Assembly: GCF_036013745.1 (NCBI RefSeq)
Contig: NZ_CP107880.1
Coordinates: 4,464,001 to 4,528,000, forward strand
From: Streptomyces sp. NBC_00483
GTDB taxonomy: Bacteria; Actinomycetota; Actinomycetes; Streptomycetales; Streptomycetaceae
Reading direction: 5' to 3'
Length of the DNA: 64,000 nucleotides
Shown here: positions 57,337 to 64,000 of the stretch, piece after piece
Numbering within the stretch: position 1 is the stretch's first letter
Layout of the letters: every line of letters starts with the position of its first letter
The notes under the pieces: model-generated
The model's database searches: none
Told to the model about the DNA's origin: nothing
Seen by the model: the letters and a program-made list of their open reading frames with translations, nothing else
Made by a program: the position numbers and the translations under genes

Positions 57337-60315
57337 ATGGCCGGTGGACCGCGGGTACCGGAGCAGCGGCGTGCCGCCCCGCCCGAGGACCCCTCGGACG
57401 CGGCCCCGGCCACCGGCGCCGACCTGCGCTTCAGCGTGCTCGGACCGGTGCGGGCCTGGCGCGGCGGAGAGCCCCTGTCCACCGGCTCCCCGCAGCAGCG
57501 CGCCCTCCTCGCCGCCCTCCTGCTGCGCCAGGGGCGCACGGCGACGGCGGCCGAACTCATCGACTCCGTATGGGGCGAGGAGTCCCCGTCGCAGGCGCTG
57601 GCCGCGATCCGCACGTACGCCTCGCGGCTGCGCAAGATCCTCGGCCCCGGCGTCCTGGAGACCGAGGCCGGCGGCTACGCGCTGCGGATGGCGCGGCCCG
57701 ACGCCCTTGACCTCGTGGCGGCCGAGGAGCTGGCGGCGCAGGCCGAGCGGGCGCGGCAGTCCGCCGACCTGTGCCGGGCGCGGACGCTGGTGAACGAGGC
57801 GCTCGACCTCTGGGACGGCGAACCGCTGGCCCACGTACCGGGTCCGCACGCGGAGACGGAGCGCGCCCGCCTCGACGAATGGCGCCTCCAACTCCTGGAA
57901 AACCGCCTCGACATGGACCTGGAGCAGGGCTGCCACGCGGAGGCGGTCTCGGCCCTCACCGCGCTCACCGCGGACCACCCCCTCCGCGAGCGCCTGCGCG
58001 AACTGCTGATGCTCGCCCTCTACCGCTCGGGCCGCCAGGCGGAGGCCCTCGCCGTCTACGCGGACACCCGCCGCCTCCTCGCCGACGAGCTCGGGGTGGA
58101 CCCGCGCGCCGGCCTCTCGGAGCTCCAGCAGCGCATCCTCCAGGCGGACCCGTCCCTGGCGGAGCCCTCGGCGCAGCCGCCGGAGCCCTCGCAGACACCG
58201 CAGCGCCCGGCCCAACTCCCGGCCACAGTCCCGGACTTCACAGGCCGCGCGTCCTTCGTGACGGAACTCAGCGAGACGCTCGCCGCCGCGTCCTCCGAAT
58301 CGGGCACCGGCTCGGTGATGGCGGTCTCGGCGGTGGCGGGCATCGGTGGCGTCGGCAAGACCACCCTCGCCGTGCACGTGGCGCACGCGGCGCGCGCCGC
58401 GTTCCCCGACGGCCAGCTCTACGTGGACCTCCAGGGCACGAGCCCGCGCTGCGCCGAACCCGAGACGGTCCTCGGCTCCTTCCTCCGCGCGCTCGGCGTC
58501 CCGGAGTCGGCGGTCCCCGAGTCCCTGGAGGAGCGCTCGGCCCTGTTCCGCTCGACCCTCGACGGCCGCCGGACCCTGGTCCTCCTCGACAACGCGCGGG
58601 ACGCGGCGCAGGTCAGGCCGCTGCTGCCCGGCACGGCGGGCTGCGCGGCGCTGATCACGGGCCGCGTCCGGATGGTCGACCTGGTGGGCGCGCACCTGGT
58701 GGACCTGGACGTCATGTCCCCCGACGAGGCACTGCTCCTCTTCACCCGCATCGTCGGCGAGGAGCGCGTGACATCGGAGCGCAAGGCGGCGCTCGACGTC
58801 GTCGCGGCCTGCGGCTTCCTCCCCCTGGCAATCCGCATCGCGGCCTCCCGCCTCGCGGCCCGCCGCACGTGGACGGTCTCGGTCCTCGCCGCGAAGCTCG
58901 CGGACGAGCGCCGCCGCCTCGACGAGCTCCAGGCCGGCGACCTCGCGGTCAAGGCCACCTTCGAACTCGGCTACGGCCAACTGGAACCGGCCCAGTCCCG
59001 CGCCTTCCGCCTCCTCGGCCTCGCCGACGGCCCCGACATCTCCCTCGCGGCGGCCTCCGCGGTCCTCGACCTCGACATCGAGTCGACGGAGGACGTCCTG
59101 GAATCCCTGGTCGACACCTCCCTCCTGGAATCCGCCGCCCCGGGCCGCTACCGCTACCACGACCTCGTACGCCTCTACGCGCGTGCGTGCGCGGAACGGG
59201 ACGAGACGAGCACGGACCGGGACGGGGCGCTCTCCCGCCTGCTGGACTTCTATCTGGCGACGGCGACGGGCGTCTACGCGATCGAACGGCCGGGCGACCG
59301 CCTCGTGGACCACGTGGCCCCCACGACCCACCCGGGCCTGTCCTTCGCGGACCAGGCGACAGCTCTGGACTGGCTGTTCGCAGAGGCCGAATGCCTCCTG
59401 GCCTGCCTCCAACAGTCGCTGCGGGCTCCCTTGTTGCGCAGGGCGGCGAGCCTCATTCTCGTGGCCAAGGACCTGTCCGAGTCCGGAGCAAGTTCGCTCC
59501 GGTACGAGCATGCGGCGGTCGCGCTCCGCGACACGGCCCATGACCTGGGCGATGCCGTCGCGGAGGCGCGGGCTCGGACGACGCTGTCCCAGGTGTGGGC
59601 GTTCGCGGGCCGGTTCGACGACGCGGGCCGGGAAGCAGCGGCGGCCATGGACCTCGACGTCGACGCGGACCCCTGGTCGGACGGCCACGCGCCGCACGAG
59701 CGCGGCATCATCGCCTTCTACAGGAACGATCTCGACCAGGCGGAGACGTACCTTCGTACGGCCCTGGAGAACTTCCGGGCGGACAAGAACACTCCCGGTG
59801 AGGCCAGCGCGCTCTGCAATCTCTCGCGCATCCACCTGGCCCAGAACAGAACCGGCAGCGCCATAGAACTCGCCGAGCAGGGAATCCAGATCTACGACCG
59901 CCTCGGCACGGCCCTGCGCCTGGCCAACGGACGGTACGCCCTCGGGCTGGCACTGACCGCGGCGCGCCGATATGGCGAGGCCCTCGACCAACTCACCGCC
60001 GCACTCGGCATCTTCCGCGAGAATCGCCAACCCCTGTGGGAGGGCGTCACACACCTCCGGCTCGCCGAGGTCCATCTCGGGGCCAAGCGGGCCCCGCTCG
60101 CCGCCGCCCACGCCGAGCAGGCCATCGCGCTGCGCGGCATCGGTGGCGAGTGGCGCAGGGGAGGCATACTCACCGTCCTGGGCCGGGCGTTGGCGATGCT
60201 CGGACAGCCGGATCGGGCCCATGCCTGTTGGAGCGAGGCCCTCGCGATCTACGAGCGTCTCGGTTCCCCCGAGGCCGCCGAGGTCCGGGCGCTGATGAAG
60301 CCCGTCGCCGCATAG
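57337..60315 (+). CDS. afsR: AfsR-type pleiotropic regulator (SARP, NB-ARC, TPR)
   Basis: 992 residues from ATG 57337. The N-terminus (GGPRVPEQRRAAPPEDPS) and the OmpR-type wing plus BTAD module (about 30-270, LRFSVLGPVRAWRGGEPLS) match AfsR. NB-ARC ATPase follows, with P-loop GIGGVGKTTLAVH near 334 and VLLDNA near 412. Tetratricopeptide repeats fill the last third. In S. coelicolor AfsR is phosphorylated by AfsK and activates afsS, and so promotes antibiotic production. The length equals the classic protein. Here afsS follows at once. Confidence 0.9.
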   Translation: MAGGPRVPEQRRAAPPEDPSDAAPATGADLRFSVLGPVRAWRGGEPLSTGSPQQRALLAALLLRQGRTATAAELIDSVWGEESPSQALAAIRTYASRLRKILGPGVLETEAGGYALRMARPDALDLVAAEELAAQAERARQSADLCRARTLVNEALDLWDGEPLAHVPGPHAETERARLDEWRLQLLENRLDMDLEQGCHAEAVSALTALTADHPLRERLRELLMLALYRSGRQAEALAVYADTRRLLADELGVDPRAGLSELQQRILQADPSLAEPSAQPPEPSQTPQRPAQLPATVPDFTGRASFVTELSETLAAASSESGTGSVMAVSAVAGIGGVGKTTLAVHVAHAARAAFPDGQLYVDLQGTSPRCAEPETVLGSFLRALGVPESAVPESLEERSALFRSTLDGRRTLVLLDNARDAAQVRPLLPGTAGCAALITGRVRMVDLVGAHLVDLDVMSPDEALLLFTRIVGEERVTSERKAALDVVAACGFLPLAIRIAASRLAARRTWTVSVLAAKLADERRRLDELQAGDLAVKATFELGYGQLEPAQSRAFRLLGLADGPDISLAAASAVLDLDIESTEDVLESLVDTSLLESAAPGRYRYHDLVRLYARACAERDETSTDRDGALSRLLDFYLATATGVYAIERPGDRLVDHVAPTTHPGLSFADQATALDWLFAEAECLLACLQQSLRAPLLRRAASLILVAKDLSESGASSLRYEHAAVALRDTAHDLGDAVAEARARTTLSQVWAFAGRFDDAGREAAAAMDLDVDADPWSDGHAPHERGIIAFYRNDLDQAETYLRTALENFRADKNTPGEASALCNLSRIHLAQNRTGSAIELAEQGIQIYDRLGTALRLANGRYALGLALTAARRYGEALDQLTAALGIFRENRQPLWEGVTHLRLAEVHLGAKRAPLAAAHAEQAIALRGIGGEWRRGGILTVLGRALAMLGQPDRAHACWSEALAIYERLGSPEAAEVRALMKPVAA

Positions 60316-60330
60316 GCCCGTCGGGCGGCC

Positions 60331-60348
60331 GTTCATCATTCGTTTATC
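60331..60348 (+). promoter_or_regulatory. Candidate AfsR operator of afsS: two heptamers 11 bp apart
   Basis: GTTCATC (60331-60337) and GTTTATC (60342-60348) start 11 bp apart, one helical turn, in the region between afsR and afsS. Direct heptamers with an 11-bp period beside the -10 are the known target form of SARP/OmpR-type activators. I could not find a good -10 at the expected distance, so the promoter itself is unsettled. Confidence 0.6.
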
Positions 60349-60444
60349 CCGGAGCGCCACTCTCTTCCTTGCCGACCCGTCGCGTCGGGGGGCAGACGGA
60401 TTGGCGGTGGGGCCGGCCGTTACGGTGACGGCCCCCACGATGGC

Positions 60445-60476
60445 CGCCCGGCAACCCACGGGGGAGTTGCCGGGCG
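60445..60476 (+). terminator. Hairpin in the afsR-afsS interval
   Basis: CGCCCGGCAAC (60445-60455) pairs with GTTGCCGGGCG (60466-60476) around ten bases. It lies 42 bp before the afsS start and could end afsR transcription, regulate the afsS leader, or do both. Confidence 0.6.
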
Positions 60477-60518
60477 GGCGTCTTCCGTACGCACGCCACT
60501 CACAGAGGGACCATCGCC

Positions 60519-60698
60519 ATGAGCGACAAGATCAAGCCGCAGGACAGCCACATCTCGAGCGAAGAACTCGACGAGGTGAAGCCGCTCGACAGTCACATCT
60601 CGAGCGAAGAACTCGACGAGGTGAAGCCGCAGGACAGCCACATCTCCGGCGGCACCGTCACCCCGCAGGACTCGCACATATCGAGCGAGCCGGCCTGA
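60519..60698 (+). CDS. afsS: AfsS-like small regulatory protein with PxDSHIS repeats
   Basis: 59 residues. The motif KPQDSHIS, KPLDSHIS, KPQDSHIS, TPQDSHIS occurs four times. Two of the units are linked by identical SSEELDEVK, so 48 bp are almost perfectly duplicated. Short repeats with a D-[NS]-H core beside afsR are the hallmark of AfsS/AfsR2, a small protein that raises pathway-specific antibiotic regulators by an unsettled route. ATG 60519 follows GAGGGA. The gene is too short for standard gene finders but lies exactly where afsS is expected. Confidence 0.8.
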   Translation: MSDKIKPQDSHISSEELDEVKPLDSHISSEELDEVKPQDSHISGGTVTPQDSHISSEPA

Positions 60699-60883
60699 GA
60701 GCCACCACGGAGACGGGGACCGGCCGCGGCGGCTCGGAGGGGGAACCGCCGCGGCCGAGGCGTACCCAAGGACGAGTTCAGGCCATTCGACGGCCGGAAC
60801 CCTTCGAACACTCGAACATCTCTCCCTCTTGGCACTAGCGTCACTCGCCGACCAGAGTTCGTATCGCGCCCAGAGGAGTAGGT

Positions 60884-61045
60884 ATGACTCGCACCAAGAA
60901 GGCCCTCGTCACCGTCGCCGTCGCGATCGCCGCCGTCGGCGGGGCTGCCGCCTCCGCGTCCGCCAACACGCACGTCACCGTGACGCCGAACAACACCCAC
61001 GTCACGGTGGCGCCGGACAACACCCACGTCACCGGCGCCAATTGA
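60884..61045 (+). CDS. Exported 53-aa peptide with NTHVT repeats
   Basis: A 53-residue reading from ATG 60884, 5 nt after GAGGAG. Residues 1-27 form a classical signal peptide (basic TRTKK, hydrophobic LVTVAVAIAAVGGAA, cleavage expected after ASASA). The predicted mature part is about 26 residues and consists of three units: NTHVTVTPN, NTHVTVAPD, NTHVTGAN. The core P-x-[DN]-T-H-V-T mirrors P-x-D-S-H-I-S of the neighbouring AfsS. No protease or modification gene is nearby. A strong hairpin follows at 61067. Function unknown; a secreted signal or a surface peptide is possible. Confidence 0.75.
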   Translation: MTRTKKALVTVAVAIAAVGGAAASASANTHVTVTPNNTHVTVAPDNTHVTGAN

Positions 61046-61066
61046 TCCACGTCAGGTAACGCGCGC

Positions 61067-61094
61067 GAAGGCCGGGCCCCGAGCCCGGCCCTTC
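61067..61094 (+). terminator. Terminator after the exported peptide
   Basis: GAAGGCCGGGC pairs with GCCCGGCC(C)TTC with one bulged base around CCCGA. It lies 21 bp after the stop codon, ending the afsS-region transcript. Confidence 0.65.
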
Positions 61095-61164
61095 GTCATG
61101 CCGACCGGAACGCGCCCGCCTCCACGCCGCCGATCGAGGAGCAAGGGCCAGGACACGCGCCCCA

Positions 61165-61216
61165 TTCCAGCCCCGCCGGCGCTTGAGGCGCGGGGCCCGG
61201 GGCAGAGCCCCGCGAC
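61165..61216. repeat. Intergenic palindromic repeat copy
   Basis: One unit of the GGGGC/GCCCC family (AGCCCCGCCGGCGCTTGAGG then CGGGGCAGAGCCCCG) between the exported peptide and the convergent hemB. Confidence 0.6.
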
Positions 61217-61240
61217 CGCAACCACGTCGCGCCGGAACCC

Positions 61241-62245
61241 TCAGTCCAGCTTGCGCGCCACTTCCGTGGCCCAGTACGTGAGGATCATGTTCGCGCCGGC
61301 CCGCTTGATACCGAGCAGCGACTCCATGATCGACTTGTCCCGCTCGATCCAGCCCCGCTGCGCCGCCGCCTCGATCATCGCGTACTCGCCACTGATCTGG
61401 TACGCGGCGACCGGCACGTCCGCCTCGTCGGCCACCCGAGCCAGGATGTCGAGGTACGGACCCGCCGGCTTCACCATCACCATGTCGGCGCCCTCTTCGA
61501 GGTCGAGCGCCAACTCCCGCAGGGACTCCCGGATGTTGGCCGGGTCCTGCTGGTACGTCTTGCGGTCACCCTTGAGCGAGGAGCCGACGGCCTCGCGGAA
61601 CGGGCCGTAGAAGGCGGAGGAGTACTTCACCGAGTAGGCGAGCACGGCGACGTCCTCGCGCCCGATCTGGTCCAACGCGTCGCGTACGACGCCGATCTGA
61701 CCGTCCATCATGCCGCTCGGGCCCACGATGTGCGCGCCCGCGTCCGCCTGGACCTGCGCCATCTCCGCGTACCGCTCCAGCGTCGCGTCGTTGTCGATCC
61801 GGCCCTGCTCGTCGAGGACGCCACAGTGGCCGTGGTCCGTGAACTCGTCCAGGCACAGGTCGGACATGACGAGCAGGTCGTCGCCGACCTCGGAGCGGAC
61901 GTCGCGCAGCGCGAGCTGGAGGATGCCGTCGGGGTCGGTGCCGACCGTGCCCCGCCCGTCCTTCTTCTCGTCCAGCGGCACGCCGAACAGCATGATCCCG
62001 GAGACGCCCGCCTCCGCGGCCTCGGCCGCCGCCTTCTTCAGGGAGTCACGGGTGTGCTGGTACACGCCCGGCATGGAGCCGATCTCCACCGGGGCGTCGA
62101 TCCCCTCGCGCACGAACGCGGGGAGGATCAGGTCGGACGGATGCAGCCGCGTCTCGGCGACCATGCGCCGCATGGTGGGAGTCGTCCGCAGCCGCCGCGG
62201 CCGCGAACCGGGGAAAGAACCGTACCGAGTCACTGAACCTGTCAC
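61241..62245 (-). CDS. hemB: Porphobilinogen synthase (delta-aminolevulinate dehydratase)
   Basis: 334 residues. Both active-site lysines are present: [16 protein letters not shown] near 204 and [11 protein letters not shown] near 258 (Schiff base). The metal loop reads [15 protein letters not shown] near 128-142, with Cys and Asp in place of a full three-Cys zinc site, as often in actinobacteria. It condenses two 5-aminolevulinate molecules to porphobilinogen. The next tetrapyrrole gene lies just upstream (62410), separated by 164 bp with no gene. Confidence 0.92.
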   Translation of the reverse strand: MTGSVTRYGSFPGSRPRRLRTTPTMRRMVAETRLHPSDLILPAFVREGIDAPVEIGSMPGVYQHTRDSLKKAAAEAAEAGVSGIMLFGVPLDEKKDGRGTVGTDPDGILQLALRDVRSEVGDDLLVMSDLCLDEFTDHGHCGVLDEQGRIDNDATLERYAEMAQVQADAGAHIVGPSGMMDGQIGVVRDALDQIGREDVAVLAYSVKYSSAFYGPFREAVGSSLKGDRKTYQQDPANIRESLRELALDLEEGADMVMVKPAGPYLDILARVADEADVPVAAYQISGEYAMIEAAAQRGWIERDKSIMESLLGIKRAGANMILTYWATEVARKLD

Positions 62246-62409
62246 CTCTACCTACGTGCTGTGTTCTCCCGGGGGACGACCCCCGAACCCCCAGCCGGAC
62301 AAGCAGGCCGACCGGGGCCCAGGTAGGGCCGTGCCCGGAAAACGGAGTAAACCGGAAGGGCGGGCACCCGGACCCGTAAGCCCGGAAAATGCCCGCCCCA
62401 CACTCTTCC

Positions 62410-64000
62410 TTACGGAGCCGCGCGCCTGCGCCGCGACCCGGGTCGCCGCTCGCTGGGCCGGGTGACCGGGTCACCCGCCTCGATCGCGGCAACCCGCCGC
62501 TTGGTGCCGAAGTCGGCAAGCGCGGCCGCCAGCTTGAGCACCGACGGCTCCGGAGCCATCACGTCGACCCGCAGGCCGTGCTCCTCGGCCGTCTTGGCGG
62601 TCGCCGGGCCGATGCAGGCGATCACCGTCACGTTGTGCGGCTTGCCCGCGATGCCGACCAGGTTGCGCACCGTGCTCGACGACGTGAACAGAACGGCGTC
62701 GAAACCGCCGCCCTTGATCGCCTCACGCGTGTCCGCCGGCGGCGGCGACGCGCGCACGGTCCGGTACGCCGTGACGTCGTCGACCTCCCAGCCCAGCTCG
62801 ATGAGCCCGGCGACGAGGGTCTCGGTCGCGATGTCGGCACGCGGCAGGAAGACGCGGTCGATCGGGTCGAAGACCGGGTCGTACGGCGGCCAGTCCTCCA
62901 GGAGACCCGCGGCCGACTGCTCGCCGCTCGGCACCAGGTCCGGCTTCACGCCGAAGGCGATGAGGGCCTGCGCCGTCTGGTCGCCCACCGCCGCGACCTT
63001 GATCCCGGCGAAGGCGCGGGCGTCGAGCCCGTACTCCTCGAACTTCTCGCGGACGGCCTTGACCGCGTTCACCGAGGTGAAGGCGATCCACTCGTAGCGG
63101 CCCGTCACCAGGCCCTTGACCGCGCGCTCCATCTGCTGCGGCGTGCGCGGCGGCTCGACCGCGATGGTCGGCACCTCGTGCGGCACGGCGCCGTAGGAAC
63201 GAAGCTGGTCGGAGAGCGAGACCGCCTGCTCCTTCGTCCGCGGGACGAGCACGCGCCAGCCGAACAGCGGCTTCGACTCGAACCACGACAGCTGGTCGCG
63301 CTGGGCGGCTGCGGAACGCTCGCCGACCACGGCTATCACCGGGCGGTTGCCCTCCGGCGACGGCAGCACCTTGGCCTGCTTCAGCGTCTGCGCGATGGTG
63401 CCGAGCGTCGCCGTCCATGTCTTCTGGCGCGTCGTCGTACCGGCGACCGTCACGGACAGCGGGGTGTCGGGCTTGCGGCCCGCCGCCACCAGCTCACCGG
63501 CCGCGGAGCCCACCGAGTCGAGCGTCGTCGACACGACGACCGTGCCGTCGGACGCGCCGACCTCGGTCCAGCAGCGCTCGGAGGCGGTGGCCGCGTCCAC
63601 GAAGCGGACATCGGCGCCCTGCTGGTCGCGGAGCGGCACTCCGGCGTACGCGGGCACGCCCACGGCCGCCGCGATGCCGGGCACGACCTCGAAGGTGATG
63701 CCGGCGGTCGCGCAGGCCAGCATCTCCTCGGCCGCGTACGTGTCGAGGCCGGGGTCCCCGGTGACCGCACGCACGACCCGCTTGCCGCCCCGTGCGGCCT
63801 CCATGACAAGATTGGCCCAGTCCCTCAGAGCCGGGACCACGACGGCAGTTGACGAGCCGTCAGCGGTCGCCGGGCGCTCCGGGGCACCCGTGGCGTCGAG
63901 GACGGTCACGCCGGCCTTGGCATGCGTCCGCACGACGTCGAGCACTTCGGGCTCGGCGATCAGCACATCCGCTCGGGACAGGGCCTCCACGGCCCTGAGG
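62410..64000 (-). CDS. Uroporphyrinogen-III methyltransferase/synthase fusion, 5' end cut
   Basis: 530 residues are visible; the N-terminus lies beyond the right window edge. The first part (EALSRADVLIAEP, GDPGLDTYAAEE, PGIAAAVGVPAYAGVPLR) is the SUMT/CobA-type methyltransferase. The second (about 240 onward, with LVPRTKEQAVSLSDQLRS, IAFTSVNAVKAV and DAVLFTSSSTVRNL) is uroporphyrinogen-III synthase (HemD). In actinobacteria this fusion closes hydroxymethylbilane into uroporphyrinogen III and can methylate it towards sirohaem or cobalamin. It leads into hemB. Confidence 0.88.
   Translation of the reverse strand, partial: LRAVEALSRADVLIAEPEVLDVVRTHAKAGVTVLDATGAPERPATADGSSTAVVVPALRDWANLVMEAARGGKRVVRAVTGDPGLDTYAAEEMLACATAGITFEVVPGIAAAVGVPAYAGVPLRDQQGADVRFVDAATASERCWTEVGASDGTVVVSTTLDSVGSAAGELVAAGRKPDTPLSVTVAGTTTRQKTWTATLGTIAQTLKQAKVLPSPEGNRPVIAVVGERSAAAQRDQLSWFESKPLFGWRVLVPRTKEQAVSLSDQLRSYGAVPHEVPTIAVEPPRTPQQMERAVKGLVTGRYEWIAFTSVNAVKAVREKFEEYGLDARAFAGIKVAAVGDQTAQALIAFGVKPDLVPSGEQSAAGLLEDWPPYDPVFDPIDRVFLPRADIATETLVAGLIELGWEVDDVTAYRTVRASPPPADTREAIKGGGFDAVLFTSSSTVRNLVGIAGKPHNVTVIACIGPATAKTAEEHGLRVDVMAPEPSVLKLAAALADFGTKRRVAAIEAGDPVTRPSERRPGSRRRRAAP

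Noticed and set aside
57112..60459. Extended minus-strand frame upstream of the ACMSD-like gene, antisense to afsR
   Set aside because: It stays open only because of GC-rich codons in afsR. The real gene starts at 57111, as shown by the operator position and family length.

Overview
The window looks like a Streptomyces chromosome. GC content is very high, third codon positions are almost always G or C, GTG and TTG starts are common, terminators are perfect GC hairpins without T tails, and several families are streptomycete hallmarks (AfsR/AfsS, DUF397 with XRE-DUF5753, FbiC, GPP34, BTAD regulators). No species can be named from the sequence alone.

The left 17 kb is accessory DNA. Positions 1-5262 are the right end of an integrative element: a phage-type PD-(D/E)XK nuclease cut by the window edge, a leftward train of tiny overlapping genes, an XRE/excisionase-like gene facing a second XRE repressor, and a tyrosine recombinase whose 3' end abuts a 45-nt 3' fragment of a tRNA-Arg(CCT) gene. 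The same 36-bp tRNA core recurs at 12236-12271. It brackets a 7-kb island with no integrase of its own. The island carries a membrane pentapeptide-repeat protein, several unrecognised proteins (one with a HEPN-like R-x4-H motif, two with terminal zinc-ribbon cysteines), two sets of long inverted repeats in a 1.1-kb gene-free stretch, and three copies of a 100-bp element with fixed internal spacing. From 12.3 to 17.1 kb lies more accessory material: an XRE protein with a C-terminal sensory-type domain, a coupled pair of cysteine-containing small genes, a methyltransferase, and a leftward run of six overlapping small membrane-protein genes resembling Streptomyces plasmid spread (spd) operons.

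From about 17.4 kb the chromosome looks ordinary. There are a HAD hydrolase and acetyltransferases (17.4-20.6 kb). A D-galactonate catabolic cluster follows (20.7-25.7 kb): MHS transporter, PfkB-type sugar-acid kinase, IclR regulator, KDPG-type aldolase and galactonate dehydratase. A large membrane protein and a D,D-carboxypeptidase with a giant low-complexity N-terminus come next (25.8-30.8 kb), then GPP34, an XRE-DUF5753/DUF397 pair, a divergent alpha/beta-barrel/SDR pair, a sodium:solute symporter, an ADP-ribosylglycohydrolase homologue lacking its metal ligands, a relic toxin-antitoxin locus, an AraC regulator, the F0 synthase FbiC, a Tat-type PHP hydrolase, an amino-acid permease and a Ser/Thr kinase.

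From 48.8 to 57.1 kb a leftward catabolic group (aldehyde dehydrogenase, D-aminoacylase-like amidohydrolase, two luciferase-like oxidoreductases, an SDR, an ACMSD-like amidohydrolase) shares a palindromic operator, TGACG-N3-CGTCA, 20-25 bp upstream of start codons. The same operator sits between the divergent pair at 34.4 kb. FbiC makes the F420 precursor that such luciferase-like enzymes may need.

The right end holds afsR, afsS with a candidate AfsR operator, and a 53-aa exported peptide that repeats the same P-x-[DN]-[ST]-H-[IV]-[ST] motif found in the AfsS-like protein. This last locus is the most interesting observation in the window. The tetrapyrrole genes hemB and cobA-hemD (cut by the right edge) close it.
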